Source of the DNA: Sorangium aterium
GTDB taxonomy: Bacteria > Myxococcota_A > Polyangia > Polyangiales > Polyangiaceae
NCBI RefSeq assembly: GCF_028368935.1
Contig: NZ_JAQNDK010000001.1
Location: 434,001-498,000 of the forward strand
Direction of reading: 5' to 3'
Length of the DNA stretch: 64,000 bases
The position numbers were made by a program, and so were the translations under genes. The notes under the pieces were generated by a model, which had not been told where the DNA came from, searched no databases, and was given only the letters and a program-made list of their open reading frames with translations. Positions 46,831 to 55,754 of the stretch are shown here, piece after piece; within the stretch, counting starts at the first letter, position 1; each line of letters opens with the position of its first letter.

Positions 46831-48477
46831 TCAGTCGCCCGCGATGCACCCGAGGCGCGTGAAGAAGACGTGGTGCTCGCCGCCCTCGCGATCGTCGCGG
46901 AAGAGGATGCCCACGTCGCCCTCCGGCCCGAACGTCGCGACCGGGCCGATGCTGTCGCGGGGCGCGAAGGTGAGCCGCTGCTCTGCGCTGATCGGCACGA
47001 GATCCGCGTTGACCGTGACCGCGTAGAGCTCGTAGCCGTCGTTCTGATCGCGATCGTCCGAGTAGATCGCGAGCAGCCGATCGCCGAGCGGGCGCAGGAA
47101 CGGGTACCGGGAGCGGAAGGGCCCAGGGTCCGAGATGGGCGTGGGCGGCGTGAGGATCTGGCCGTCCTCCGAGACCGCCGCCGCATAGATGGCCTTGAGG
47201 CTCGCCGATTTGTCGAACCACGCGATGACGTAGCGATCGCGGTTCCAGACCACCGTCGGATAGACCGCGTCGGTCTCGCCGGTCGTCAGCGTGACGATCT
47301 CCGAGCGCGGATCGAGCTCGGCGGTGAACGTCCGGAACTGGATGAAATGCGTGGCCGCGTCGCCCGTGGACCACGCGACCCCGATGCCGCCCTGGCCGGC
47401 CGCCGCGGACGGCGCCTCGTTGCCGAGGCCGTTCGACGCCTCCGTGAGCTGGACGTTGTCGCCGATCAGGTTGCCGTCGATGTCGATGCGCTGCGCGAAC
47501 AGATCGAAGAGGCCGTTGCGCTCGTCCTGCCAGACGGGGATGAACTCCGCGTCGTTCCAGGTGAGCGTCACGTTGACGGAGAAGCCGGGCGCCTTCGAGA
47601 GCCGCCGATCGCCGCCCTCCACCTTCTGGCCGTCCTCGTCGAGCAGGGAGAAGTACACCTCGTAGTCGCCGTCGCGCCGGTCCTGCCACGCGGCGCCGTA
47701 CCGATCGCCGACCCACACGATCGGTCCGCCGGAGGCGTCGCCGTTCTTCGGCGTGATGACCTCCTCGCCCGGCGCGAGCGGCTGCCCGTCGACGCTGATC
47801 ATCGAGCGGTACACGTTGAAGCCCTGCGTGGTCCCGGTGTAGAGCGACGCGTACGACGTCCCGCTCCAGGCGAGCCCGCCGGCGCCGGCCGGCGCGATGT
47901 CGCCCGAGATGCGGGTCGCGTCGGTGTCGAGCGGCACGAAGCGGGCCCCGTTGTCGACCGTGCCGTCGCAGTCGTTGTCGACGCCGTCGCAGATCTCGAT
48001 CCCCCCAGGGAAGGCCGCGGCGCTCGCGTCGTCGCAGTCGTCGCCGCACGAGAGCGGCTCGCCGGGGATCGTGCCGGGCAGCGCCGCGCGGAAGCCGTCG
48101 CCGTCGATGTCGAGCGTCGACGGCCCGTAGATGCACGCCCCGGTCGCGCTCTCGCACGTGTCCTTGGTGCAGGGGTCGCCGTCGTCGCAGTCCACCGGCT
48201 CCAGCGCGACGCACTCCCCGCCGCGCCGCGGGGCCGCGCCCTCGGGCGAGGGCGCCGCGCCGCCGTCGGGCTGCCCCGCCTCGAAGAGCTGGCAGAACAC
48301 GGGCTTGCAGAGATCCTCGACGCCGGGGCAGTCGGCGTCCACCTCGCACTCCGGCGCGGGCGGCGGGATGTTCAGCCCGGTCCGCGCCCCGCACCCCCCC
48401 GAGAGCGAGCCGCCGGCAAGGACCGTCCCGAGCAGGGCCGCCGCCAGCGCCGCCTTCCGGCGCGCGCGCCGACCCAT
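46831..48477 (-). CDS. MopE-like Cys/Asp-rich lipoprotein
   Basis: 548 residues. A lipoprotein signal (LLGTVLAGGSLSGGC) is followed by a Cys-rich segment (CEVDADCPGVEDLCKPVFC), CDDGDPCTKDTC and the MopE-type metal-binding motif DGDGF...CDD...GIEICDGVDNDCDGTVD. The rest, about 370 residues, consists of short repeats with Trp and Asp (VWVGDRYGAAWQDRRDGDY; FIPVWQDERNG) that look like a beta-propeller. Similar proteins in methanotrophs bind copper. GAGG lies 7 bases before ATG 48477; ATG 48498 would overlap the preceding gene by 10 bases. Confidence 0.8.
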   Translation of the reverse strand: MGRRARRKAALAAALLGTVLAGGSLSGGCGARTGLNIPPPAPECEVDADCPGVEDLCKPVFCQLFEAGQPDGGAAPSPEGAAPRRGGECVALEPVDCDDGDPCTKDTCESATGACIYGPSTLDIDGDGFRAALPGTIPGEPLSCGDDCDDASAAAFPGGIEICDGVDNDCDGTVDNGARFVPLDTDATRISGDIAPAGAGGLAWSGTSYASLYTGTTQGFNVYRSMISVDGQPLAPGEEVITPKNGDASGGPIVWVGDRYGAAWQDRRDGDYEVYFSLLDEDGQKVEGGDRRLSKAPGFSVNVTLTWNDAEFIPVWQDERNGLFDLFAQRIDIDGNLIGDNVQLTEASNGLGNEAPSAAAGQGGIGVAWSTGDAATHFIQFRTFTAELDPRSEIVTLTTGETDAVYPTVVWNRDRYVIAWFDKSASLKAIYAAAVSEDGQILTPPTPISDPGPFRSRYPFLRPLGDRLLAIYSDDRDQNDGYELYAVTVNADLVPISAEQRLTFAPRDSIGPVATFGPEGDVGILFRDDREGGEHHVFFTRLGCIAGD

Positions 48478-48488
48478 GGCGTACCTCG

Positions 48489-49040
48489 TCACAGACATCC
48501 GCCCATCCCCGCGACGTCGATCGGCTCGCACACGAACCCGGGATCGCAGTTGACGTCGCCGCTGAGCGCGCAGAGCTCGACGCACTGGGTGCCCGAGCCG
48601 GTCACCACGCAGGCGAACCCGGCGCCGCACTGGCTGCCGCCGCTGCACGGATCGCCCTGCCGGCCTGGACCGGCCGGCGCGCAGTACGCGCCGTAGATCT
48701 CCTGCCCGCACGGCTCGTCCGGATACTGCACGTAGATGAAGCACCCCTCTCCCGGGGCGCAAAAGCCGCTCGACTGGTCGTACGGATCGCACGCGAAATC
48801 GGTGACCGGCGGCTCGGTGTCAGGACAGCCGGGGTCTTCGTACTCTTCGAGCGGATCCCTCCCCGCGTCGGAGCCGCCCCCCCCGCCGGTCGGGACCGGC
48901 GGAGCGCCGGCCTCGCCGCCGCCCCCGCCGTCTGCGGACGGATCGTCCACGATGACTGTCTGGCCGCAACCGACAGCGAGACCGAGCCCAGGGAGCGGTA
49001 CGCAGAGGAGTGTCAGGAGGAGCGAGGAGCGCCGTCGCAT
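48489..49040 (-). CDS. Cys-rich lipoprotein
   Basis: 183 residues. The signal peptide ends LGLAVGC. A Gly/Pro-rich linker is followed by about 110 residues with at least 12 Cys (PGCPDTE, DFACDPYD, GFCAPGEGCF, EPCGQEIYGAYC, DPCSGGSQCGAGFAC), characteristic of disulfide-knotted repeats in myxobacterial surface proteins. The C-terminus abuts the MopE-like gene, so the two form an operon of secreted Cys-rich proteins. Function unknown. The start ATG 49040 has no clear ribosome site. Confidence 0.78.
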   Translation of the reverse strand: MRRRSSLLLTLLCVPLPGLGLAVGCGQTVIVDDPSADGGGGGEAGAPPVPTGGGGGSDAGRDPLEEYEDPGCPDTEPPVTDFACDPYDQSSGFCAPGEGCFIYVQYPDEPCGQEIYGAYCAPAGPGRQGDPCSGGSQCGAGFACVVTGSGTQCVELCALSGDVNCDPGFVCEPIDVAGMGGCL

Positions 49041-49185
49041 GTCGCCATGCTATCGATTCCTCGCGCGCCCGCCATGCATTTGACAGCGATGGCAGTGTCC
49101 TGACGCCACGACGAGCGGTGGATCGTTTCCCCCAGGCTGCAATCCCACTTGCCTGTTGGCCGGCACTCTGATGTATCTCTCAACA

Positions 49186-50163
49186 ATGCACACGCGCAAC
49201 CTGCTCACCATCGCACTCCTCGCAGCCCCCCCTCTGGCGCTCGCCCCCCTCATGGCGTGCGGCGGTGACGACGAGACGGGAGGAGGTGGAGCGAGCTCCT
49301 CCAGCACCACCGCGAGCAGCTCCGGCGAAGGCGGCGGCGGCGGTGAGGCCGGCGCCGGCGGGGAAGGCGGCGCGGGCGGCGCCGGCGGCGCTGGCGGAGG
49401 AGACGGCGGCGGCGGCGCGGTCCCCGGTGAGCCGGCCGGCCACGTGCTGATCTCGGAGATCGTCGTCAGACCCGGAGCGGCCGAGTTCATCGAGATCTGG
49501 AACCCGACCGAGGCCGAGATCGACCTCACCAACTACTACCTTTCGGACAACAGCGTTTATTATGCCATCACCACGGGTACCGCCTGGGCGCCGACCGGCA
49601 GCGCAGGGACGGACTTCCTCGTCCAGTTCCCCCCCGGGACCATGATTCCTGCGGGCGGACGCCTCGTGCTGGCGAGCGATGACGGCTTCGAGCTCGAGTA
49701 CCAGCGGTGCGCCGACTTCGCCCTGGACGAGACGCCCATCCCCTGCGGGGGGGACGACGTGCCGCCCATGATCGCGCCGACGAACGGCGCACTCGGGGCG
49801 CAATCGGGCGCGCTGCTCACCGACGGCGGAGAGATGGTGATCCTCTTCGAGTGGGACGGCACGGAGCGCAGCCCGCTCAAGGACATCGATTACGTCATCT
49901 GGGGCGAGGAGCTGGGGAACTCGGCGATGGCGTACAAGACCGGCAAGGCCGGTTATGCCGATGACACCGCGCGCGGCAGCCAGCGGCCGGCCGCTGCCGC
50001 CGGCAGCGGAGCGAGCCTGGTCCGCTGTAGCGATGTCGAGTTCGGCGAGCTCTTGACCGAAGGCAACGGCATCAGCGGGCACGACGAGACGAGCGAGTGG
50101 CTCGACATCAGCTTCACCGTGGCGTCCACGCCGACGCCCGGCGAAGAGAACGACTGCCCGTGA
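49186..50163 (+). CDS. Lamin-tail-domain (LTD) lipoprotein
   Basis: 325 residues. The signal (LAPLMAC) leads to a ~60-residue Gly/Ser/Ala linker. The LTD begins VLISEIVVRPGAAEFIEIW and runs to about 250, with an Ig-like beta pattern (YYLSDNSVYYAI, GGRLVLASD, MVILFEW). Bacterial LTD proteins are secreted and sometimes attached to nucleases; here no enzyme domain follows. The tail TPGEENDCP is the usual ending of LTD proteins. ATG 49186 or ATG 49171 could start it; neither has a strong ribosome site. Confidence 0.78.
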   Translation: MHTRNLLTIALLAAPPLALAPLMACGGDDETGGGGASSSSTTASSSGEGGGGGEAGAGGEGGAGGAGGAGGGDGGGGAVPGEPAGHVLISEIVVRPGAAEFIEIWNPTEAEIDLTNYYLSDNSVYYAITTGTAWAPTGSAGTDFLVQFPPGTMIPAGGRLVLASDDGFELEYQRCADFALDETPIPCGGDDVPPMIAPTNGALGAQSGALLTDGGEMVILFEWDGTERSPLKDIDYVIWGEELGNSAMAYKTGKAGYADDTARGSQRPAAAAGSGASLVRCSDVEFGELLTEGNGISGHDETSEWLDISFTVASTPTPGEENDCP

Positions 50164-50239
50164 GCGCGCCCCCTCCGAGCTCGGCTCCTCGCCGCGGGGC
50201 GGCGGGAGCCCGGGCTCGGCGCGGGGCGCCCCGACGCGA

Positions 50240-51037
50240 TCACTGCCGGGTGATCGTCACCTTCTTGATGACCGGCGGGGTGACCGGGCGTTCGCCCTTG
50301 ACCTCGACGCCGGCCAGCTTGTGGACGAGCTCCTCGGGCCCGCACTCACCGAAGATGGTGTAGCCGTTGTCGAGGTGGAACGCCGCCGCGTCGGTGATGA
50401 AGAACTGCGCGGAGTTCGTGTTCTTGCCGCGGTTCGCCATGCACAGGAGCCCCGCGCGATCGTGGCTGCCGTCCTCCCAGACCTCGTCGGGGATGACGTA
50501 ACCGGCCTCGCCGGTGCCGTTCTTCTTCGCGTCACCGCCCTGGATCATGAATCCCTTGATGATGCGGTGGAAGATCGTCCCGTCGTAAGCGGGCTTCTTC
50601 TCCCATGTCCCCTCCGGCGTCTTCCAGGGCCTGATCCCTCGCGCCAGGCCGACGAAATTGGCGACGGTGATCGGCGCCTTGTCGTCCAGCAGCTTGCAGG
50701 ACAGCGTGCCGAGGTCGGTCTCGATCGACGCGGTCAACGTCTTGCCCGGCGGGAGCCCCTTGGTGGCGTCGTCGAGCGTCCACTTGCCCTTGACCGGGTC
50801 GTCCTCGCTGGGCTTGACCTCGGCGACCGGCTTCGCGGTGACCTTGCGCTTCTGCGGCTGAGGGCGCTCCTTCTCCGCCGTCTCCGCCTTGCCTCCGGCC
50901 AGCCCCGTCGACGCAGGCGTGGTCTTCGGCTTCGGCGCTTCTTCGGCCGTGGGCTCCGGGGTCTTCGAACATCCCGCGAGGGCCGAGAGCGTGGCGAGGG
51001 CGGCGATGGACTGAATGGCGAGGGTTCGAGCGTTCAT
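50240..51037 (-). CDS. Cyclophilin-type peptidyl-prolyl isomerase lipoprotein
   Basis: 265 residues. The lipoprotein signal (LATLSALAGC) is followed by a ~70-residue Lys/Glu/Pro linker and a full cyclophilin domain. FHRIIKGFMIQGGD holds the catalytic Arg, QFFI and GYTIFGE are present, and the cyclosporin Trp is replaced by His (AFHLDNGY). The domain isomerises Xaa-Pro bonds, here in the envelope. It converges on the LTD gene; the promoter lies in the 66-base gap shared with the divergent DUF192 gene. Confidence 0.9.
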   Translation of the reverse strand: MNARTLAIQSIAALATLSALAGCSKTPEPTAEEAPKPKTTPASTGLAGGKAETAEKERPQPQKRKVTAKPVAEVKPSEDDPVKGKWTLDDATKGLPPGKTLTASIETDLGTLSCKLLDDKAPITVANFVGLARGIRPWKTPEGTWEKKPAYDGTIFHRIIKGFMIQGGDAKKNGTGEAGYVIPDEVWEDGSHDRAGLLCMANRGKNTNSAQFFITDAAAFHLDNGYTIFGECGPEELVHKLAGVEVKGERPVTPPVIKKVTITRQ

Positions 51038-51103
51038 CGTGCGACGATTTCCCGCGTCGCGGTCCAGCGGTCAAGGACGAGCGTCGCCGTGGTAGGAAGC
51101 GGC

Positions 51104-51853
51104 ATGAGCTCGCGCTGCGCCCTCGCGACCCGTCCGTTCACCTCCGCGACGTCCGCCACGTCCGCCTCGCTCGCCATTCCCGCCGTGCTCGCCTCGCTCG
51201 TTCCCGCCCTGGGCACGCTGCTGCTCGGGCTCGCCCTTGGCGCATGCGAGCGCCGCGTCGACGAGCCCCTCCCGCTCACGCCCAGCAGCAACGTGGGCGA
51301 CGTTGCGCCTCCCGCCTCGACCGGGACGCCTCCCGCCTCGACCGGGACGCCTCCCGCCTCGGCCGGGGGGCGGGAAGCCGGCCGCTGCATCCAGCCGACG
51401 GCGTCGACGCCGGAGCGACCGTCCCCGAAGCTCACCGGCCCGGATCCGGCGTGCCCCGACGACCCGACCGGCCCGTTCCAGCTCGCGACCGGCAAGGTGA
51501 CCTTCCTCGAGGCCAAGGCCCCCGACGTCACCGTCGAGATCGCCAGGAGAGAGCAAGAGCGCATGCGCGGCCTCATGTACAGGACGAGCATGGGGGAGAA
51601 CCGCGGGATGATCTTCGTCTTCCAGCAGCGGACCAATCACTCGTTCTGGATGCACAACACATGCATCCCGCTCGACATGCTGTTCATCGACAGCGACGGT
51701 ACGATCGTGGGTATCGAGGAGAACACCCCGACGCTCAACGACTCGACCTTCGACGTCGGCTGTCCGTCGACGTACGTCCTCGAGCTGAACGCCGGCTGGG
51801 CGCGGCGCCACGGGGTCGTCGCAGGCCAGAAGGTGCGGCTCGACGGGATCTGA
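51104..51853 (+). CDS. DUF192 lipoprotein
   Basis: 249 residues. taggaag precedes ATG 51104. A long signal with LLLGLALGAC is followed by a Thr/Ser/Pro linker built of three PPAST-G repeats, then a DUF192 domain from about residue 145: RREQERMRGLMYRTSMGEN, FWMHNTCIPLDMLF and GIEENTPT. DUF192 proteins are small extracytoplasmic beta proteins of unsolved role. Two Cys flanking the end (VGCPS) may pair. Confidence 0.85.
   Translation: MSSRCALATRPFTSATSATSASLAIPAVLASLVPALGTLLLGLALGACERRVDEPLPLTPSSNVGDVAPPASTGTPPASTGTPPASAGGREAGRCIQPTASTPERPSPKLTGPDPACPDDPTGPFQLATGKVTFLEAKAPDVTVEIARREQERMRGLMYRTSMGENRGMIFVFQQRTNHSFWMHNTCIPLDMLFIDSDGTIVGIEENTPTLNDSTFDVGCPSTYVLELNAGWARRHGVVAGQKVRLDGI
51308..51365. 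repeat. 21-bp tandem coding repeat
   Basis: cctcccgcctcgaccgggacg occurs twice, followed by a diverged third copy (cctcccgcctcggccggggg) in the linker of the DUF192 lipoprotein, encoding PPAST-G units. It is a likely site of copy-number change. Confidence 0.8.
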
Positions 51854-51892
51854 CGCTCGCCCGAGCGGCGGCTCCTCGGCCGGCGCTCGCTC

Positions 51893-52747
51893 CTAGATCC
51901 CCGTGAACAGACCGAGCTGGCGCGGGGCAGCCGGCGGCCCGAGCGACGAGCGCGCCGCGCCGGGCGGAGGGGCCGGCGGCGGCGCCGCCGCGTCGAGGAC
52001 GAGCGGCCCCCGAGGCGGCGCGGCGACGAGGCGCGCGCGCCGGCCGACGAGCGCGTCACGGGCGGCGTCGAGCGCGAGGTCCGGGCGGTTGTTGACCTCC
52101 GAAAGGTGCATCAGCGCGACCGTGTGGGTGCCGCCGGGCAGCGCCGCCAGCAGCTCGCACGCCTGCGCGTTCGACAGGTGGCCCCGCGCCGAGCGGATCC
52201 TGCGCTTGAGGTGCTGTGGGTACGGGCCGGCCTCGAGCAACCCGGGGTCGTAGTTCGACTCGAGCATCACCACATCGCAGCCGGCGACGTGCTCCAGGAG
52301 CCCCGGAGGGACCTCGCCGAGATCCGTCACGAGCGCGGCCCGCCGCGCGCCGTCGTCGACGACGAGCGCGACCTGCGCCGCGTCGTGCGGCAGCGGCTTC
52401 GGCGAGAAGGTGAGCGCGCCGACAGCGAACGGCTCGCGCGACGAGAAGCCCCGGACGCGCTCTGGATCGCCGAGCTCCGCCGCGCGCGCGGTCGCCTCCG
52501 AGGCGTAGATCGGGATCTTGTGCTTCTTGTTGTACCTGGCGGCCACGCCCACATGGTCGGCGTGCGCGTGTGTGATGACGATCGCGTCGGGCAGCAGCCT
52601 GCCGTCCGCGCCGCCCGCGGCCGCCGCCGAGAGGCACTGCTCGAGCACCCGCGGCCCGACGCCCGCGTCCACGAGGACCCGCGTGCCACGGGAAGCGAAC
52701 AGCGTGGCGTTGCCTCCGCTCCCGCTCGCGATGATGGTGATCTTCAT
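51893..52747 (-). CDS. MBL-fold metallo-hydrolase (YycJ/WalJ-like)
   Basis: 284 residues. It starts MKITIIASGSGGNATLF, the typical YycJ opening, with the metal site THAHADHVG and a later His in HLKRRIRSARGHLS and LMHLSEVNNRP. YycJ-type proteins are nucleases or phosphodiesterases tied to cell-wall and DNA metabolism. The last ~40 residues are Pro/Ala-rich and end QLGLFTGI. GGAG lies before ATG 52747. It converges on the DUF192 gene with 39 bases between. Confidence 0.88.
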   Translation of the reverse strand: MKITIIASGSGGNATLFASRGTRVLVDAGVGPRVLEQCLSAAAAGGADGRLLPDAIVITHAHADHVGVAARYNKKHKIPIYASEATARAAELGDPERVRGFSSREPFAVGALTFSPKPLPHDAAQVALVVDDGARRAALVTDLGEVPPGLLEHVAGCDVVMLESNYDPGLLEAGPYPQHLKRRIRSARGHLSNAQACELLAALPGGTHTVALMHLSEVNNRPDLALDAARDALVGRRARLVAAPPRGPLVLDAAAPPPAPPPGAARSSLGPPAAPRQLGLFTGI

Positions 52748-52878
52748 ACCGGGCTCCGGGGACCGGACTACAGGCGGCTCCGTGACCCGTAGCGCAGGCG
52801 AGGGCTCGGCTGCAAGCGCGCTGAGCGGCGCGAAGCGCTCGCGACGGCGCGCGAACGACGCTACAGGGATCCCACTTC

Positions 52879-54321
52879 GTGGCGCCCTCCCCCCGCCCCT
52901 CCTCTGCCTCTTCCCCCGACACCGACGCGGAGGTGCCGCTCGCCGCGCCGCGTGCCTCTGGCGAGAGCGGTGCGCCGCGCGTCCCTGACGAGAACGCTGC
53001 GCCGCGCGCCCCTGGGGAGAGCGGCGGCGCGCCACACGGCGCGCGCGGCAGGCGGCGCCTCCGCGCCCTGATCGCGGCGCTCGTGGTCGTCGCCCTCATC
53101 GGGGCCGCCGTCGCCGCGATCCTCGTGCTCGGTCCGCCCGCGCTCCGCCGGCGCATCATCGCCGAGGCCCGCGCGCGCGGCGTCGCGCTCGATCCTGGCG
53201 TGATCGACGTCGATCTCCGCTCGATCCGCCTGCGCGACGGCCGCTTCTCGCTCCTCGGGGTGCGCGGGGTCTCGGGCACGGTCGCGCGCGCCACCATCGA
53301 GCTGCGCGGGCTCTCGCCCGCGCGGATCGCGACGGAAGGCGTCGAGCTCACCCTCGTGGGGACCGACGCCCTGGAGGATCTGCCGGCGTGGGTCGCGCAG
53401 TACGGCCCGCGCGCGGCGGCGCTGCCGCTCACCACGGGCCGCCTCCGCCTGGGTCTCCGGGATCGCGACGGCGGACCGGAGGTGCTCGTGCTGGCCGACG
53501 GCGCCCTCGAGCGGCGCGCGGCCGCCCCGGTCGAGGGCGCCGCCGCGCCGCCCGGCGCGCCGCGGCCGGAGATCGGCGTCCTGAAGCAGGCCCGCGTGCT
53601 CGTCGCCGGCAAGGAGATCGCGCGCACCGACATCGCCTGGTCCCTCGGCGCAGCCTCGATCGCCCTCGGCTTCGGCGGCGAGGACCTCGTCTCCGCGCCG
53701 CTCAGGGCCGAGCTCCGCCCACGCCCCTCGCCGAGCGCCGCGATCGAGCTCGCGCCGACGCCGCTCTCCGCCGTGGGCGCGCTCCTCGGCGTCGACGTCG
53801 GCGCCTCGACGATGGTCGTCGCCGGAACGCTCGAGCTGCGGCTCGCGGATGGGGCGGACCGGACCGCCCTGTCCGAGGCGCCGCTCGAAGGGCCGATCGC
53901 GCTCACGGTGAAGGGCTTCACCCTGCCCCACCCCAGGGAGCTCGACGGGCTCCTCTTCGGCAACACCACGACCGTCAAGGCGGACGCGAGCATCTCGGCG
54001 GACCGCCAGCGCGTCGCGCTGAGCGGCGTGGAGGTCGCCGCCGGCGCGCTGAAGCTCAAAGGAACGGGCACCGTCGAGCGCAGCGGCGCGGACGCCGCGA
54101 TCGCGATGGATCTATCTGGATCCATCCCATGCTCGCTCCTGGCCGGCTCTGCTGCGATGTCGCACCTGACCGGCGCCGTGGGGCTGCTCGCGCGCGACCT
54201 GGTGAGCCGCGCGCTCGCAGGCTCGGTGGCGGTCCAGGTCCACGTCGACGCGCGCGCGAGCCGGCTGACCGCCGCGCGTGTCACGCCGAGCGCGATCCTC
54301 CGTTGTAAGCTCCGCTTCTAG
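52879..54321 (+). CDS. AsmA/TamB-like single-pass envelope protein
   Basis: 480 residues. An Ala/Ser/Pro-rich cytoplasmic start is followed by one helix at about 64-86 (LIAALVVVALIGAAVAAILV) and a long periplasmic beta-strand region with alternating LR/VTL patterns such as ELRGLSPARIATEGVELTL. This layout, with the opening ALRRRIIAEARARGVAL, resembles AsmA-like proteins involved in envelope lipid transport, but no diagnostic motif is visible. The start is GTG 52879; no ribosome site is clear. It diverges from the MBL gene. Confidence 0.6.
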   Translation: MAPSPRPSSASSPDTDAEVPLAAPRASGESGAPRVPDENAAPRAPGESGGAPHGARGRRRLRALIAALVVVALIGAAVAAILVLGPPALRRRIIAEARARGVALDPGVIDVDLRSIRLRDGRFSLLGVRGVSGTVARATIELRGLSPARIATEGVELTLVGTDALEDLPAWVAQYGPRAAALPLTTGRLRLGLRDRDGGPEVLVLADGALERRAAAPVEGAAAPPGAPRPEIGVLKQARVLVAGKEIARTDIAWSLGAASIALGFGGEDLVSAPLRAELRPRPSPSAAIELAPTPLSAVGALLGVDVGASTMVVAGTLELRLADGADRTALSEAPLEGPIALTVKGFTLPHPRELDGLLFGNTTTVKADASISADRQRVALSGVEVAAGALKLKGTGTVERSGADAAIAMDLSGSIPCSLLAGSAAMSHLTGAVGLLARDLVSRALAGSVAVQVHVDARASRLTAARVTPSAILRCKLRF

Positions 54322-54700
54322 CGGGTCGCTCCGCCGCGCCGGGTCCCGCGACCCGGAACCCAGAACCCGAATCCCGGGAGGAAAGGACGGTAGGGCGCCA
54401 ACGAAGCGGATAGCCCTGGAATTTTCTCTTCCTGGCATTCAAGGTACCCCCGTCGCGGCTCGACGGTCGAACTGCTTTTCCCGGCGCTTTCGCTTCCAAG
54501 CACCGCTGTCGCGCCTTGCCGTCCCCTGCGGGAGCACTCCGTCCGAGAGCCGCGAGGATCGATGAGGGAGGAAGGCGGAGGGCGAATGTCTGTGTCGAGG
54601 ACGATCCGATGCGATGAACCAGGGCGCGGAGCACGGGAGGCGCGGCGCGCGCTCGACGCGCGACCGCCGCTCTGACACGTTGTTCGATGAGGAGCCCGCA
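54322..54700. other. 379-base spacer, hairpin at its start
   Basis: A 7-bp GC stem with a 4-base loop (54339-54356) lies 17 bases after the previous stop and may be a terminator. The stretch 54360-54500 is less GC-rich and contains no supported gene. gaggag at 54687-54693 is the ribosome site of the next gene. Confidence 0.5.
54339..54356 (+). terminator. GC hairpin after the AsmA-like gene
   Basis: ccgggtc (54339-54345) and gacccgg (54350-54356) form a 7-bp stem with loop ccgc, 17 bases after the stop codon. No T-run follows, so this is only a candidate. Confidence 0.35.
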
Positions 54701-55566
54701 ATGCGCTCTGGAGCTCTCCCCCTCGCCGCTCGGCTCACCTCGCTCCTAGGGCTCGTGGCGCTCTTCAGCGCTGCCTGCAACGGCGGTCTCGGCGCCGGCA
54801 TGGACGACGCCCCGGGCGGCGGGGGCGCGGCGGCAGCGTCGTCGTCGTCGTCGGCCTCCGTGGCATCCTCGTCACCCTCCGTGACATCGGGCGGAGGCAG
54901 CGGCGCAGGCGACGGCGGGGGCCCCGGAGAAGGCGGCGGGGGAGGCAGCGGCGGAACCGACGAGCAGGACTTCCCCCTCGACTCGACGCCACCGGCGCCC
55001 TGCCCGCCCGACATGGCGGAGGTCGAGGGATACTGCATCGATCGCTTCGAGGCGCCGAACGTGGAAGGCGCCCTGCCGCTCGTCATGGAGAGCGCCGTCT
55101 CGGCGCACGCCTGGTGCGAGGAGCGCGGAAAGCGCCTCTGCACCGAGGACGAGTGGGACACGGCGTGCCAGGGCCCCGAGGCGTTCGTCTATCCCTACGG
55201 GAACACCCACGAAGCGGAGCGCTGCAACGACAACAAGACGTGGAGAGCGCCCGACGAGGGCGCGCTCAGCTCCTGGCCTTCGGATGGAGCGCTGGCCGAG
55301 GTCCAGGCGCTGTACCAGGCCGAGCCGAGGGCTCGCGACCCGGGTGCGCGAGCGCGTTCGGCGTCCACGACATGACGGGGAGCGTCGAGGAGTGGGTGGT
55401 GCGCACCCAATACCACGTCAACGAGTATCCTCACGTCCTCAAGGGCTGTTACTGGTCCGGCTGCTTCGGCGGCGCGAAGCCGCGGTGCGGCTCCACGAAC
55501 CCGGCGCACGGGGACGGGTTTCGCTTCTACGAGACCGGCTTCCGGTGCTGCCGCGACGTCGAGTGA
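54701..55566 (+). pseudogene. SUMF1/FGE-like lipoprotein gene with a frameshift
   Basis: ATG 54701 is preceded by gaggag. The first frame gives a lipoprotein signal (LVALFSAAC), a Ser/Gly linker and a SUMF1-like start (CIDRFEAPN, EERGKRLCTEDEW, FVYPYGN). It then runs into a random end and TGA at 55373. The rest of the domain (CASAFGVHDMTGSVEEW, KGCYWSGCFGG, GFRFYETGFRCC) continues in the frame one base back, to TGA 55564-55566. The switch is needed between about 55325 and 55358. One lost base explains it; a -1 ribosomal shift or a sequence error is also possible. The intact relative is at 38120-38911. Confidence 0.8.
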
Positions 55567-55754
55567 GCGACCCGGCGGCGACGCTCGGGCCCGCACAGGA
55601 GCGGCCCGACGGCGCGGCGCGCAGCGGACGTTCGGCGCGAGCGCAGGCGCAGCGCCGCCGGTGACCGACGCGATCCCGCGCCGTGGCCTCGCGACAGGCA
55701 ACCTGAACGAACCGCTTCCCCTCGGTCCGGCCGCACGCTAGGGCACCCTGAACG

